Assembly: GCF_019048065.1 (NCBI RefSeq)
Contig: NZ_CP077291.1
Span: 2,542,001 to 2,606,000, forward strand
Length of the DNA: 64,000 bases
DNA from: Citrobacter farmeri
GTDB lineage: Bacteria > Pseudomonadota > Gammaproteobacteria > Enterobacterales > Enterobacteriaceae
Direction: 5' to 3'
The notes beneath the pieces were generated by a model that did not search any database, was not told the origin of the DNA, and saw nothing but the letters and a program-made list of their open reading frames with translations. Of this stretch, positions 41,467-51,846 are shown one piece after another. The position numbers and the translations under genes are program-made. Each line of letters starts with the position of its first letter. Positions within the stretch are counted from its first letter, which is position 1.

Positions 41467-42399
41467 ATGGTACGTATCTATACGTTAACGCTTGCGCCCT
41501 CGCTCGATAGCGCAACGATCACCCCGCAAATCTACCCCGAAGGGAAACTCCGCTGTACTGCCCCGGTATTTGAGCCTGGCGGCGGTGGCATTAATGTCGC
41601 TCGCGCTATTGCCCATCTGGGTGGAACGGCGACCGCCATTTTCCCCGTCGGCGGTGCAACCGGTGAGCATCTGGTCGCCCTGCTTGCCGATGAAAACGTT
41701 CCGGTAGCAACCATTGATGCAAAAGACTGGACGCGTCAGAACCTGCATGTTCATGTCGAATCCAGCGGCGAGCAATATCGCTTTGTGATGCCCGGCGCGG
41801 CACTGAATGACGATGAATTTCGCCAGATAGAAGAACAGGTGCTGGAGATCGAGTCCGGCGCTATTCTGGTGATCAGCGGTAGTTTGCCACCGGGCGTCAA
41901 AGTCGAAAAACTTAGCCAGTTGATTACCGCCGCGCAGAAACAGGGGATCCGCTGCATTATTGACAGCTCCGGCGACGCGCTGACGGCTGCATTAGCTATT
42001 GGCAATATTGAGCTGGTTAAACCTAACCAGAAAGAACTCAGCGCGCTGGTTAATCGTGAACTCACCCAGCCTGATGACGTGCGCAAAGCGGCGCAGGAAA
42101 TTATCCGCAGCGGCAAAGCGCAGCGTGTTGTCGTCTCCCTGGGTCCTCAGGGCGCGCTGGGAGTGGACAGCAAAACCTGCGTGCAGGTTGTTCCGCCGCC
42201 GGTTAAAAGCCAGAGCACCGTTGGCGCAGGTGACAGCATGGTGGGGGCGATGACTCTCAAACTGGCTGAAGGCGCTTCGCTTGAGGACATGGTGCGCTTC
42301 GGTGTTGCGGCCGGTAGCGCCGCGACCATCAACCAGGGAACGCGCCTGTGCTCCCACGACGATACGCAAAAAATCTACGCTTACCTTAGCCAACCATAA
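41467..42399 (+). CDS. pfkB: 6-phosphofructokinase II PfkB
   Basis: 310 residues of the ribokinase/PfkB family: GGGGINVARAIAHLGG near 39-54, and GAGDSMVGAM near 254 with the catalytic Asp. It phosphorylates fructose 6-phosphate, the minor ATP-insensitive isozyme. It has an AGGAGG site eight bases before the ATG. Confidence 0.96.
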   Translation: MVRIYTLTLAPSLDSATITPQIYPEGKLRCTAPVFEPGGGGINVARAIAHLGGTATAIFPVGGATGEHLVALLADENVPVATIDAKDWTRQNLHVHVESSGEQYRFVMPGAALNDDEFRQIEEQVLEIESGAILVISGSLPPGVKVEKLSQLITAAQKQGIRCIIDSSGDALTAALAIGNIELVKPNQKELSALVNRELTQPDDVRKAAQEIIRSGKAQRVVVSLGPQGALGVDSKTCVQVVPPPVKSQSTVGAGDSMVGAMTLKLAEGASLEDMVRFGVAAGSAATINQGTRLCSHDDTQKIYAYLSQP

Positions 42400-42500
42400 T
42401 GATTTCCCCCCTCTTTTGGAGGGGGAATTTCGCCCAAACCTGTCGGCATACGCGTTCACCGTCTATGCTACAAACTCATGAGATTACAAAGGGGTGTCAA

Positions 42501-42791
42501 ATGGCCAGTGGGGAAATCACCCGGTATGTTATTACCATCAGGTTTCACGAGGACTCCTTAACGGAAATTAATGAACTGAACAACCATCTCACCCGCGCCG
42601 GTTTTCTGCTCACGCTCACGGATGATGACGGAAATGTGCACGAACTGGGTACCAATACCTTTGGACTGATTAGCGCCCAGAGCCAGGACGAGGTCAAAGC
42701 ACTGGCCGCGGGGCTGGCTGAAAGCGCGTTAAATAAAGTGCCGGAGGTCAGCGTGGTGACCTGGGAAGAGTGGGAACGCAGCGGACAATAA
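42501..42791 (+). CDS. ydiZ: YdiZ, conserved small protein
   Basis: 96 residues from the ATG at 42501 (MASGEITRYVITIRFHED), with AAGGGG upstream. It is an endonuclease-like or domain of unknown function; no catalytic motif is certain. Only 101 bases separate it from pfkB, so they may be cotranscribed. Confidence 0.85.
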   Translation: MASGEITRYVITIRFHEDSLTEINELNNHLTRAGFLLTLTDDDGNVHELGTNTFGLISAQSQDEVKALAAGLAESALNKVPEVSVVTWEEWERSGQ

Positions 42792-42897
42792 ATGCCATTA
42801 CTGCGAAAACACGTCCACGGTGTGCGTTAGTTCGTGTTTTTTACCCGCATCTTTGCGCTAACCTTATGATCTGGCAGACAACATGGGGAGAGACATC

Positions 42898-43758
42898 ATG
42901 TGGCAGGCTATCAGTCGTCTTTTAAGCGAGCAACTCGGTGAAGGCGAAATCGAACTGCGTAACGAACTGCCTGGCGGAGAAATTCATGCCGCGTGGCATT
43001 TACGCTACGCGGGACGCGATTTCTTCGTTAAATGTGATGAGCGGGAACTGCTTCCGGGCTTTACGGCAGAAGCCGATCAATTAGAACTGTTATCACGCAG
43101 CCATACGGTGACGGTCCCCAAAGTGTGGGCGGTGGGTGCGGATCGTGATTACAGCTTTCTGGTGATGGATTATCTCCCTCCCCGTCCGCTGGACGCGCAT
43201 AGTGCGTTTATTCTGGGACAACAACTTGCCCACCTGCATGAATGGAGCGATCAGCCGCAGTTTGGGCTGGACTTTGATAATGCGCTTTCTACCACTCCGC
43301 AACCCAATGCCTGGCAGCGCCGCTGGTCGACCTTCTTTGCCGAACAGCGCATTGGCTGGCAACTTGAACTGGCGGCAGAAAAAGGTATCGCCTTTGGTAA
43401 TATTGACGCCATTGTCGAACATGTGCAGCAGCGTCTCTCCTCTCACCAGCCGCAGCCCTCTTTGCTGCACGGCGATCTGTGGTCAGGCAACTGCGCCCTG
43501 GGTCCGGACGGTCCATACCTGTTTGATCCGGCCTGTTACTGGGGAGACAGAGAGTGCGATCTGGCAATGTTACCGTTACATACCGAACAGCCGCCGCAAA
43601 TTTATGATGGTTATCAGTCGGTGTCGCCGCTGCCGTCAGATTTTCTCGACCGACAACCGGTGTACCAATTGTATACCTTGCTCAACCGGGCAAGACTGTT
43701 TGGCGGTCAACATCTGGTGATCGCGCAGAAGGCAATGGACAGACTCCTCGCGGCGTAA
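42898..43758 (+). CDS. yniA: Fructosamine-kinase-like protein YniA
   Basis: 286 residues of the FN3K-related family, kinase fold. The catalytic LLHGDLWSGNCALG (about residues 195-208) and metal-binding FDPACYWGDRECDLAM are present. The substrate in bacteria is probably a ribulosamine or other ketosamine, but this is inferred. The start is the ATG at 42898. Confidence 0.9.
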   Translation: MWQAISRLLSEQLGEGEIELRNELPGGEIHAAWHLRYAGRDFFVKCDERELLPGFTAEADQLELLSRSHTVTVPKVWAVGADRDYSFLVMDYLPPRPLDAHSAFILGQQLAHLHEWSDQPQFGLDFDNALSTTPQPNAWQRRWSTFFAEQRIGWQLELAAEKGIAFGNIDAIVEHVQQRLSSHQPQPSLLHGDLWSGNCALGPDGPYLFDPACYWGDRECDLAMLPLHTEQPPQIYDGYQSVSPLPSDFLDRQPVYQLYTLLNRARLFGGQHLVIAQKAMDRLLAA

Positions 43759-43772
43759 TAATGGCTGACATT

Positions 43773-43799
43773 AAAAGGCCGCCGGATGGCGGCCTTTTT
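43773..43799. terminator. Bidirectional terminator yniA/yniB
   Basis: AAAAGGCCGCC-GGAT-GGCGGCCTTTTT between the convergent yniA and yniB; the stem works on both strands. Confidence 0.88.
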
Positions 43800-43801
43800 G
43801 T

Positions 43802-44338
43802 TCAGATAAACCCCAACAACGAAAAGAATACATATCCGAGAACGATGATAATCACCGGCAGGATATAGAGCGGGAAAAACTGCAGGAAAATCGTGTGATG
43901 CGGTACCACAATGCGCGACTCAATCTGCTCACGGGACAGCCCTTCGCTGCCCTTGGCTTTCTCCAGAATCAACTGGTCTTCGACGCCTTCACGTAAAAAC
44001 CGCGCCTGGCGGCTCATGCGCGCGCCGGAATCCTGCATCGCCAGACCGATAAAAATCAGCACAAAAATCAGCCAGAACATAATGTTCAGGCTATTCTGAA
44101 AATCCGGCGTCGGCGAGTTGTACCAAAAGAGATTCAGAAACGGGGTATTCACTCGCATCATATCAATCATGACGTGGGTGAAATCGAGCATTACCGCGTT
44201 AATCCCTTCCTGCTTTTCGCTGTGCGCATACATAAATTTCAAGGCTGAAATCAGCGTGGAGAGGAGTGCCGGGATAAATATCACCCATCCTAAGATCCTT
44301 TTTAACACTGCTATGCGTCCAGCTTGTTGATACGTCAT
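43802..44338 (-). CDS. yniB: YniB inner-membrane protein
   Basis: 178 residues with about four hydrophobic segments (residues 14-32, 63-78, 83-101 and 153-177) and a charged middle loop (DSGARMSRQARFLREGVEDQLILEKAKGSEGLS). Conserved in enterobacteria, function unknown. Confidence 0.87.
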   Translation of the reverse strand: MTYQQAGRIAVLKRILGWVIFIPALLSTLISALKFMYAHSEKQEGINAVMLDFTHVMIDMMRVNTPFLNLFWYNSPTPDFQNSLNIMFWLIFVLIFIGLAMQDSGARMSRQARFLREGVEDQLILEKAKGSEGLSREQIESRIVVPHHTIFLQFFPLYILPVIIIVLGYVFFSLLGFI

Positions 44339-44475
44339 GAGTTCCCCTTGATGAAGACGCGTCGTTTTGGCTTAAGTCTACCTGCTGATAACCCTTTTCG
44401 CCCGATCTTTAAAAACGTTATGATAGCGGCTAACACTGAATACCCTACATTTAATGCTCAACAGGAGAGGTTGTA

Positions 44476-45144
44476 ATGTCAACCCCGCGTCAAATTCTTG
44501 CGGCAATATTCGATATGGATGGATTACTGATTGATTCCGAGCCGCTGTGGGATCGGGCTGAACTGGACGTACTGTCCAGCATCGGCGTCGATATCACTCG
44601 TCGTCACGAACTCCCGGATACGCTGGGGCTGCGCATCGATATGGTCGTCGATCTCTGGTTTGCTCAGCAGCCATGGAATGGGCCGAGTCGCCAGGAGGTC
44701 ACCGATCGCGTCATTACTCGCGCTATTGCACTGGTTGAAGAAACGCGTCCGCTGTTGCCAGGCGTAAAAGACGCTATCGCGTTGTGTAAAGCGCAGGGGT
44801 TGAAGGTGGGACTGGCGTCCGCGTCTCCTCTGCATATGCTGGAAAAAGTCCTGGCGATGTTTGACCTGCGGGAGAGCTTTGACGCTCTCGCCTCAGCGGA
44901 GAAGCTGCCCTACAGTAAACCGCATCCTCAGGTTTACATCGACTGCGCAGCAAAACTGGGCGTCGACCCGTTATGCTGTGTCGCGCTGGAAGATTCCGTC
45001 AACGGCATGGTGGCGTCTAAGGCTGCGCGGATGCGCTCCATCGTCGTACCGGACAAAGAGGTTCGACACGATCCGCGCTATATTCTCGCCGACGTCAGGC
45101 TCAATTCACTCACGGAACTGACCCTCACCGATTTGTGTGGCTAA
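44476..45144 (+). CDS. hxpB: HAD phosphatase HxpB (YniC)
   Basis: 222 residues of the HAD superfamily subfamily IA. Motif I is FDMDGLLIDSEPLWDRAE (near residue 13), with the later SxS and K (EKLPYSKPHPQVYI) and D(x)N segment (ALEDSVNGMVASKAA). It dephosphorylates 2-deoxyglucose 6-phosphate and other hexose phosphates in E. coli. Has AGGAGAGG upstream of the ATG. Confidence 0.93.
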   Translation: MSTPRQILAAIFDMDGLLIDSEPLWDRAELDVLSSIGVDITRRHELPDTLGLRIDMVVDLWFAQQPWNGPSRQEVTDRVITRAIALVEETRPLLPGVKDAIALCKAQGLKVGLASASPLHMLEKVLAMFDLRESFDALASAEKLPYSKPHPQVYIDCAAKLGVDPLCCVALEDSVNGMVASKAARMRSIVVPDKEVRHDPRYILADVRLNSLTELTLTDLCG

Positions 45145-45152
45145 ACCAGGAC

Positions 45153-45174
45153 CGGGCAATGGCGACATTGCCCG
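45153..45174 (+). terminator. Hairpin after hxpB
   Basis: CGGGCAATG-GCGA-CATTGCCCG, perfect stem a few bases after the stop but without a T run. Confidence 0.55.
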
Positions 45175-45191
45175 TGTCGACGGATAATAAA

Positions 45192-45213
45192 TTTAAAACA
45201 ACGTTTCATTTTT
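45192..45213. promoter_or_regulatory. Candidate KdgR-type operator upstream of the kduD-like gene
   Basis: TTTAAAACAACGTTTCATTT is a near-palindrome (T-A/G-AAAC arms around a central base) resembling the KdgR box (TGAAACN3-5GTTTCA). It sits about 80 bases before the ATG of a keto-deoxy-gluconate dehydrogenase-like gene, which makes KdgR control plausible. Confidence 0.4.
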
Positions 45214-45288
45214 ATTGTATTCCTTTCGTTCCTCTCCTATCCTTCTTTCAGGGCACATAACAGATAAAAACGGATAGCCGAGGTCATT

Positions 45289-46050
45289 ATGATTCTGGAT
45301 GCATTTCGTCTCACAGGCAAAGTCGCCATCGTCACTGGTTGCGATACCGGACTTGGACAAGGGATGACGGTGGCACTGGCGCAAGCCGGTTGCGATATCG
45401 TCGGCGTGAACCGCAAAATTCCTCATGACACCGCCGCCAAAGTAGAAGCGCTGGGACGCCGCTTTTTCGCCATTCAGGCCGATCTGAGCCGGCAGGAGGT
45501 AATCGCGGACGTTGTCGCCCAGGCGATTGAAAAATTCGCTCGCATCGACATTCTGGTGAACAACGCGGGAACCATTCGTCGCGAAGACGCACTCAATTTC
45601 AGTGAAAAAGACTGGGACGATGTGATGAACCTGAATCTCAAGTCGCTCTTCTTTCTCTCCCAGGCCGTGGCCCGGCAATTTCTCGCTCAGGGCCAGGGCG
45701 GCAAAATCATTAACATTGCTTCGATGCTGTCGTTTCAGGGCGGCATTCGCGTCCCGTCTTATACGGCCTCAAAAAGTGGCGTGCTGGGCATTACCCGACT
45801 GTTAGCCAACGAATGGGCGCAGCATCAGATCAACGTCAACGCCATCGCGCCCGGCTATATGGCGACCAACAATACCCAACAGCTGCGTGAAGATGCCGAT
45901 CGGAATAAAGAGATTGTCGATCGTATCCCGGCGGGCCGCTGGGGAACGCCTGACGATCTGCAGGGTCCGGTCGTCTTCCTCGCATCATCGGCGTCGGATT
46001 ACATTAACGGCTATACGCTGGCCGTCGATGGGGGTTGGTTAGCGCGATAA
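45289..46050 (+). CDS. KduD-like short-chain dehydrogenase
   Basis: 253 residues, a short-chain dehydrogenase with the NAD-binding GCDTGLGQG (near 18), the NNAG motif, the catalytic Ser-Tyr-Lys (NIASMLSFQGGIRVPSYTASKSG) and the tail GGWLAR. It is very close to KduD (2-dehydro-3-deoxy-D-gluconate 5-dehydrogenase), which acts after pectin or hexuronate breakdown. It has no kduI neighbour, and K-12 lacks a copy at this position, so this is probably a paralogue with a related substrate. Confidence 0.85.
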   Translation: MILDAFRLTGKVAIVTGCDTGLGQGMTVALAQAGCDIVGVNRKIPHDTAAKVEALGRRFFAIQADLSRQEVIADVVAQAIEKFARIDILVNNAGTIRREDALNFSEKDWDDVMNLNLKSLFFLSQAVARQFLAQGQGGKIINIASMLSFQGGIRVPSYTASKSGVLGITRLLANEWAQHQINVNAIAPGYMATNNTQQLREDADRNKEIVDRIPAGRWGTPDDLQGPVVFLASSASDYINGYTLAVDGGWLAR

Positions 46051-46093
46051 ACGCGCATTATTGACAAAGAGTTACAACGTCACCACTTCCGCC

Positions 46094-46131
46094 CACTGTA
46101 TAAAAATCCTATACTGTACGAATTCACAGTT
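46094..46131 (+). promoter_or_regulatory. Two LexA boxes upstream of ydjM
   Basis: TACTGTACGAATTCACAGTT (46112-46131) has the CTGT-N8-ACAG core, and a second weaker box, CACTGTATAAAAATCCTATA (46094-46113), overlaps it. E. coli ydjM has the same tandem arrangement and is SOS-induced. Confidence 0.85.
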
Positions 46132-46145
46132 TATCAGGTTTTATC

Positions 46146-46736
46146 ATGACGGCGGAAGGTCACCTCCTCTTTTCCATTGCCTGCGCGGTGTTTGCTAAAA
46201 ACGCGGAGTTGACGCCCGTGCTCGCACAGGGTGACTGGTGGCATATTGTACCCTCCGCTATTCTGACCTGCCTGTTACCGGACATCGATCACCCAAAGTC
46301 ATTCCTCGGTCAACGCCTGAAATGGGTATCAAAACCGATCGCCCGGGCCTTTGGTCATCGCGGATTTACTCACAGTCTGCTGGCCGTCTTTGCGCTGCTG
46401 GCCACCTTCTACCTCAAAGTGCCGGAGAGTTGGGTCATCCCCGCCGATGCCTTACAGGGCATGGTGGTGGGCTATCTGAGTCATATTGCAGCAGATATGC
46501 TGACGCCAGCGGGTGTCCCCCTGCTCTGGCCCTGTCGCTGGCGCTTTCGCCTGCCGATTCTGGTCCCGCAGAAAGGTAATCAGCTGGAGCGATTTCTGTG
46601 CATGGCGCTGTTTGCCTGGGCGGTATGGATGCCGCAAACCTTGCCTCAGAACAGTGCAGTTCGCTGGTCATCCGATATGATTAACACACTGCAATGGCAG
46701 TTTAATCGCTTCATTAAGCATCAAATCGACCAGTAA
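46146..46736 (+). CDS. ydjM: YdjM membrane-bound metal-dependent hydrolase family, SOS-induced
   Basis: 196 residues of the DUF457/YdjM family: LLPDIDHPKS (residues 49-58), GHRGFTHSLLA (residues 74-84) and HIAADMLTPAGVPLLWP (about 117), three His/Asp-rich metal-site segments within hydrophobic helices. It is a putative inner-membrane hydrolase. Control by LexA is shown by the tandem boxes 15 bases before the start. Function after DNA damage is unknown. Confidence 0.92.
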   Translation: MTAEGHLLFSIACAVFAKNAELTPVLAQGDWWHIVPSAILTCLLPDIDHPKSFLGQRLKWVSKPIARAFGHRGFTHSLLAVFALLATFYLKVPESWVIPADALQGMVVGYLSHIAADMLTPAGVPLLWPCRWRFRLPILVPQKGNQLERFLCMALFAWAVWMPQTLPQNSAVRWSSDMINTLQWQFNRFIKHQIDQ

Positions 46737-46868
46737 AACAGCAGAAATAACGTTTTTGGCATAAACAATTCCATTTGAATATAAGACCCATGTCACAGTT
46801 CTGCTAACCTTGCGGCAACAGGATCGCTGTGACACAGCGGGACGAATAATAAAATCAGGAGAACGGGG

Positions 46869-48260
46869 ATGAATTTTCCATTAATCGCGAACATCGTGGT
46901 GTTCGTCATTCTGCTGTTTGTGCTGGCACAAGCCCGTCATAAACAGTGGAGTCTGGCAAAGAAAGTACTGGTGGGGCTGGTCATGGGCGTGGTCTTTGGC
47001 CTTGCGCTGCACACCATCTATGGCTCTGACAGTCAGGTGCTGAAAGATTCCGTCCAGTGGTTCAACATCGTCGGTAACGGCTATGTTCAACTGCTGCAAA
47101 TGATCGTTATGCCGCTGGTATTCGCCTCAATCCTGAGCGCGGTCGCCCGTCTGCATAATGCCTCTCAGTTGGGAAAAATCAGCTTACTGACTATCGGTAC
47201 ACTGCTGTTTACCACGCTGATTGCCGCGCTGGTCGGTGTACTGGTGACCAATCTGTTTGGTCTGACCGCTGAAGGTCTGGTACAGGGTGGCGCAGAGACG
47301 GCGCGCCTGAATGCCATTGAAACCAACTATGCTGGCAAAGTGGCCGATCTCAGCGTCCCGCAGCTGGTGCTCTCATTTGTACCGAAAAACCCGTTTGCCG
47401 ATCTGACTGGCGCGAACCCGACGTCAATTATCAGCGTGGTGATTTTTGCCGCCTTCCTCGGTGTCGCGGCACTCAAATTGCTGAAAGATGACGCACCAAA
47501 AGGCGAACGCGTACTGACCGCAATCGACACCCTGCAAAGCTGGGTGATGAAACTGGTCCGCCTGGTCATGCAGTTAACGCCTTACGGTGTGCTGGCGCTG
47601 ATGACCAAAGTGGTGGCCGGTTCCAACCTGCAGGACATCATTAAGCTGGGGAGTTTTGTTGTCGCTTCTTACCTCGGGCTGGGCATTATGTTCGTTATCC
47701 ACGGCGTGCTGCTGGGTGTGAACGGCGTGAGTCCCCTCAAATACTTCCGCAAAGTATGGCCGGTTCTGACCTTCGCCTTCACCAGTCGCTCCAGCGCGGC
47801 CTCTATCCCACTCAACGTGGAAGCGCAAACCCGCCGCCTGGGCGTACCGGAATCTATCGCCAGCTTCGCCGCCTCCTTTGGCGCGACGATTGGTCAGAAC
47901 GGCTGTGCCGGTTTGTATCCGGCCATGCTGGCGGTCATGGTTGCGCCGACGGTCGGCATTAACCCGCTGGATCCGCTCTGGATTGCAACACTGGTCGGTA
48001 TTGTTACCGTCAGCTCTGCCGGGGTAGCCGGTGTCGGTGGTGGTGCCACGTTCGCTGCGCTGATTGTGCTGCCAGCAATGGGCCTGCCTGTCACGCTGGT
48101 GGCGCTGCTCATCTCCGTTGAGCCGCTGATCGACATGGGCCGTACCGCGCTGAACGTCAGCGGGTCGATGACTGCCGGTACGCTGACCAGCCAGTGGCTG
48201 AAGCAAACCGATAAATCCATTCTGGACAGTGAAGACGACGCCGAACTGGCGCATCGCTAA
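46869..48260 (+). CDS. tcyP: L-cystine transporter TcyP
   Basis: 463 residues, about eight to ten membrane segments, DAACS fold (dicarboxylate/amino acid:cation symporter). The motifs [41 protein letters not shown] and [17 protein letters not shown] are present. In E. coli it is a CysB-controlled cystine and selenocystine importer (YdjN). A 132-base gap follows ydjM. Confidence 0.93.
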   Translation: MNFPLIANIVVFVILLFVLAQARHKQWSLAKKVLVGLVMGVVFGLALHTIYGSDSQVLKDSVQWFNIVGNGYVQLLQMIVMPLVFASILSAVARLHNASQLGKISLLTIGTLLFTTLIAALVGVLVTNLFGLTAEGLVQGGAETARLNAIETNYAGKVADLSVPQLVLSFVPKNPFADLTGANPTSIISVVIFAAFLGVAALKLLKDDAPKGERVLTAIDTLQSWVMKLVRLVMQLTPYGVLALMTKVVAGSNLQDIIKLGSFVVASYLGLGIMFVIHGVLLGVNGVSPLKYFRKVWPVLTFAFTSRSSAASIPLNVEAQTRRLGVPESIASFAASFGATIGQNGCAGLYPAMLAVMVAPTVGINPLDPLWIATLVGIVTVSSAGVAGVGGGATFAALIVLPAMGLPVTLVALLISVEPLIDMGRTALNVSGSMTAGTLTSQWLKQTDKSILDSEDDAELAHR

Positions 48261-48275
48261 GCGTCCCAAAGACAG

Positions 48276-48304
48276 AAAACCGTCCTTCGGGGCGGTTTTT
48301 TTAT
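48276..48304. terminator. Terminator between tcyP and cedA
   Basis: AAAACCG-TCCTTCGGGG-CGGTTTTTTTAT, with a UUCG-type loop, between convergent genes. Confidence 0.85.
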
Positions 48305-48311
48305 ACCAGAA

Positions 48312-48554
48312 TTAATCTGCGATTTCGTTTTCCTGACGAACCTGATTTGCCCAGCGCTGGGCTGATTCCGCCTCGCTAAACGCCGGCGATCGCTGGAACG
48401 ACTCCCCCATTAAGACAAACGCGACATACTTCCCGCGCAAGATCCACACGTCACGAAACGCGTCCATTTTTATCGCATGTTCGGGCGGCGAAGGTTCAAC
48501 ACGCGGAACATAGCTAATAACCGGGCGATTTTGTTGGCGAAGAGGTTTCATCAT
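48312..48554 (-). CDS. cedA: CedA cell-division activator
   Basis: 80 residues matching CedA (MMKPLRQQNRPVISYVPRVEPSPPEHAIKMDAFRDVW...). It has a small dsDNA-binding fold; the E. coli protein was found as an activator of division after over-replication and also binds RNA polymerase. The start is uncertain: ATGs at 48554 and 48551 lie in tandem and no strong ribosome site precedes them. Confidence 0.88.
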   Translation of the reverse strand: MMKPLRQQNRPVISYVPRVEPSPPEHAIKMDAFRDVWILRGKYVAFVLMGESFQRSPAFSEAESAQRWANQVRQENEIAD

Positions 48555-48700
48555 TAATGGCTTCACTAAGACAAATTCAAAAATCAGAAAAGAACTATCT
48601 TAGCCGATTTTCACCCCGCCCGTCCTGCTCCGGGCGTGCTCTTTCCTGTGTCTGTCGGCATGGTCTTCAACGCTCAGCCCGGCGGGATCATGCGAATGGA

Positions 48701-48709
48701 CTATAGTTA
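48701..48709 (+). promoter_or_regulatory. Candidate sigma-S -10 element of katE
   Basis: CTATAGTTA, close to the extended sigma-S -10 (CTATACT), about 58 bases before the katE ATG. E. coli katE depends on RpoS. Confidence 0.5.
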
Positions 48710-48766
48710 GGGGGTTTTTGACAAAAACAACGACCCTTTCAGAAATGAAAAATGGAGACGAGTTCA

Positions 48767-51025
48767 ATGTCGCATAATGAGAAAAATCCCCATCCGCATC
48801 AATCACCCGTGCACGATCCCCGCGAAGCAAAACCTGGCCTGGACTCTCTGGCTCCTGACGACGGATCGCATCGCCCTGTTCCTGAACCGACAGCCCCCGG
48901 CGCGCAACCCACGGCCCCTGGCAGTCTGAAAGCCCCGGATACTGGCAATAAAAAACTGAGCGATCTGGAAAGCGTTCGCACAGGCAGCGAGAATTTTGCT
49001 CTCACCACCAATCAGGGAGTACGCATTGCCGACGACCAGAATTCACTGCGTGTCGGACATCGCGGCCCTACGCTGCTTGAAGATTTTATTTTGCGTGAAA
49101 AAATCACCCATTTTGACCATGAGCGGATCCCTGAGAGGATCGTCCATGCGCGCGGCTCGGCCGCACACGGATATTTCCAGCCCTATAAAAATCTGAGCGA
49201 TATCACTAAAGCCGACTTTCTCTCCGATCCGGATAAAATTACCCCAGTCTTCGTACGCTTTTCCACCGTCCAGGGCGGCGCGGGCTCGGCGGATACCGTG
49301 CGTGATATCCGGGGTTTTGCCACCAAATTTTATACCGAAGAAGGGGTTTTTGATCTGGTCGGCAACAATACCCCTATCTTTTTCATCCAGGATGCGCACA
49401 AGTTTCCTGATTTCGTTCACGCAGTGAAACCGGAACCACACTGGGCAATTCCCCAGGGACAAAGTGCGCATGACACCTTCTGGGATTATGTCTCCCTGCA
49501 GCCAGAAACCTTGCATAACGTCATCTGGGCGATGTCCGATCGCGGTATTCCACGCAGTTATCGCACGATGGAAGGATTTGGCATTCACACTTTTCGTCTG
49601 ATCAACGCGGCGGGCAAAGCCACTTTTGTTCGTTTTCACTGGAAACCCCTGGCAGGAAAAGCCTCACTGGTGTGGGATGAGGCGCAGAAGCTGACCGGTC
49701 GTGACCCGGACTTCCATCGCCGGGAACTGTGGGAAGCCATTGAAGCGGGCGATTTCCCGGAATATGAACTGGGGCTGCAGCTGATTTCGGAAGAGGACGA
49801 GTTGAAATTCGATTTCGACTTACTGGATCCTACCAAGCTGATCCCTGAAGCGCTGGTCCCGGTGCAGCGCGTCGGGAAAATGGTACTAAACCGTAATCCC
49901 GATAATTTCTTTGCCGAAAACGAGCAGGTCGCCTTCCATCCGGGCCATATCGTCCCCGGCATGGATTTTACAAACGATCCGCTGTTGCAGGGGCGTCTGT
50001 TCTCCTATACCGATACGCAAATCAGTCGTCTCGGCGGACCTAATTTTCATGAAATCCCGATCAACCGTCCGACCTGCCCTTATCACAACTTCCAGCGTGA
50101 TGGGATGCATCGGATGAGCATCGACACCAATCCGGCAAACTATGAGCCTAATTCCATCAATGACAATTGGCCGCGTGAAACGCCGCCGGGGCCGAAGCGC
50201 GGTGGCTTTGAGTCGTATCAGGAACGTATCGATGGGGACAAAATCCGCGAACGTAGCCCTTCATTTGGCGAATACTACGCCCATCCGCGGCTCTTCTGGT
50301 CGAGCCAGACGCCGGTTGAACAGTTGCATATTGTGGATGCCTTCAGCTTTGAGCTGAGTAAAGTCGCACGCCCTTATATCCGCGAACGGGTCGTTGACCA
50401 ACTGGCGCATATCGACATCGGCCTCGCTCAGGCGGTTGGCAAAAACCTGGGTATCACGCTGACCGATGAACAGACGCAAATTGCCCCGCCGCCAGAGGTG
50501 AACGGCCTGAAAAAGGATCCCTCACTCAGTCTTTATGCCGTACCGGACGGTGAAATCAAAGGTCGGGTCGTTGGGATATTACTTAACGGGAAGGTGAAAT
50601 CGTCAGATCTCCTGACGATCCTTCAGGCGTTAAAGGCGAAAGGCGTTCATGCCAAACTTCTCTATTCCCGGATGGGCGAGATTGTCGCCGATGACGGCTC
50701 GACGCTGACCGTCGCCGCCACCTTTGCCGGTGCGCCATCTCTCACCGTAGATGCGGTCATTGTACCGTGCGGGGATATCGCCGATATCGAGCACAACGGC
50801 GACGCGCGCTACTATCTGCTGGAGGCGTATAAGCATCTCAAACCCATCGCGCTCGCAGGTGAAGCGCGGCGCTTTAAAGCACTGTTGAATATAGACAGTC
50901 AGGGTGAGGAAGGCGTTGTGGAAAGCAGTGACGCGGATAACCGTTTTATGGATGAATTGTTTACGCTGATGGCAGCCCACCGCGTCTGGTCGCGAACAGC
51001 GAAAATTCCTACCGTAGCGGCCTGA
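48767..51025 (+). CDS. katE: Catalase HPII
   Basis: 752 residues, large-subunit monofunctional catalase. The N-terminal extension is followed by the heme catalase core ([12 protein letters not shown] with the catalytic His near 127, [13 protein letters not shown], the proximal Tyr in RLFSYTDTQ) and the C-terminal flavodoxin-like domain (residues about 595-752). It starts at the ATG at 48767 ([12 protein letters not shown]), with GGAGACGAG upstream. RpoS control as in E. coli is probable. Confidence 0.97.
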   Translation: MSHNEKNPHPHQSPVHDPREAKPGLDSLAPDDGSHRPVPEPTAPGAQPTAPGSLKAPDTGNKKLSDLESVRTGSENFALTTNQGVRIADDQNSLRVGHRGPTLLEDFILREKITHFDHERIPERIVHARGSAAHGYFQPYKNLSDITKADFLSDPDKITPVFVRFSTVQGGAGSADTVRDIRGFATKFYTEEGVFDLVGNNTPIFFIQDAHKFPDFVHAVKPEPHWAIPQGQSAHDTFWDYVSLQPETLHNVIWAMSDRGIPRSYRTMEGFGIHTFRLINAAGKATFVRFHWKPLAGKASLVWDEAQKLTGRDPDFHRRELWEAIEAGDFPEYELGLQLISEEDELKFDFDLLDPTKLIPEALVPVQRVGKMVLNRNPDNFFAENEQVAFHPGHIVPGMDFTNDPLLQGRLFSYTDTQISRLGGPNFHEIPINRPTCPYHNFQRDGMHRMSIDTNPANYEPNSINDNWPRETPPGPKRGGFESYQERIDGDKIRERSPSFGEYYAHPRLFWSSQTPVEQLHIVDAFSFELSKVARPYIRERVVDQLAHIDIGLAQAVGKNLGITLTDEQTQIAPPPEVNGLKKDPSLSLYAVPDGEIKGRVVGILLNGKVKSSDLLTILQALKAKGVHAKLLYSRMGEIVADDGSTLTVAATFAGAPSLTVDAVIVPCGDIADIEHNGDARYYLLEAYKHLKPIALAGEARRFKALLNIDSQGEEGVVESSDADNRFMDELFTLMAAHRVWSRTAKIPTVAA

Positions 51026-51039
51026 GGCAAATCGCAGAC

Positions 51040-51068
51040 AAAAAAAGCGGCGCGCCACGCGCCGCAAA
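51040..51068 (-). terminator. Terminator of the chb operon
   Basis: GCGGCGCG-TGG-CGCGCCGC followed by TTTTTTT on the minus strand, in the gap between the convergent katE and chbG. Confidence 0.9.
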
Positions 51069-51076
51069 CTCAGGAG

Positions 51077-51835
51077 TCAGACATCAAGAAAACTGCCCAG
51101 ACGGTAGCCGCGTTCTGCAATCGCATACTTGAGCGATGCCGAGGTCAGCACGTCCAGCTCAGTCAAACGGGGGTAACAATAGGCGCTCTGACGAATGATA
51201 TTGTCGATAAACGCCGGGTGACACATCACTTCCACTGAGGATTCTCCACGCTTTGCGGATTCGTCGAGAACATGCAGAAACAGCGCTTCCGTAATCTCTT
51301 CCCCATAAAACTCACTGCTGAATCCCTGCGAGCTACGCAGCGTCGGCGGGAGATCGCTGGCCTGGAACACCGGCTGTCGATCGACACGCAATGCAATGTT
51401 GCGCTCGGCAGCAAAACGCGCGACGAGGGGGAAGATCTGCGGGAACATATGCACATGGTGATGGCTATCCAGATGCGTAGGCTCCCGCCCGAACAGGTCG
51501 ATGAAACGCTGATACTGACAGGCGAGCTCACGGGCGATTTCGTCCAGTGGCAAGGTATCTTCCTCTGCCATCTGCCAGATCCATTTTCCCAGACGCCCCT
51601 CACGGGTTAATCCCGGCATCTCGGTCAGGGGTTTTCCCAGCGTCAGAACAAAGTGCATCCCTACCGCCAGCGTCGGCAGATCGCGGCTTAACGTCACCGC
51701 ATGCTCAATAGCATCACCGTTCACCAGCGCTGTAGTCGAGGTCACCACGCCGTGACGACAGGCTTCCACGATGCCGTAGTTTTGCCCTTTGCTCAGACCA
51801 AAATCGTCCGCGTTTACTATCAATAAGCGTTCCAT
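51077..51835 (-). CDS. chbG: Chitooligosaccharide monodeacetylase ChbG
   Basis: 252 residues of the YdjC family. It removes one acetyl group from chitobiose 6-phosphate, producing the ChbF substrate and inducer. Metal-site motifs NADDFGLS (residues 7-14) and [13 protein letters not shown] (about 120-132) are present. It starts eleven bases after the chbF stop. Confidence 0.95.
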   Translation of the reverse strand: MERLLIVNADDFGLSKGQNYGIVEACRHGVVTSTTALVNGDAIEHAVTLSRDLPTLAVGMHFVLTLGKPLTEMPGLTREGRLGKWIWQMAEEDTLPLDEIARELACQYQRFIDLFGREPTHLDSHHHVHMFPQIFPLVARFAAERNIALRVDRQPVFQASDLPPTLRSSQGFSSEFYGEEITEALFLHVLDESAKRGESSVEVMCHPAFIDNIIRQSAYCYPRLTELDVLTSASLKYAIAERGYRLGSFLDV

Positions 51836-51846
51836 AGCCGACCTCT

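Noticed and set aside
47574..48269. 231-codon minus-strand frame opposite tcyP
   Set aside because: Low-complexity His/Arg/Gln-rich antisense shadow of tcyP.
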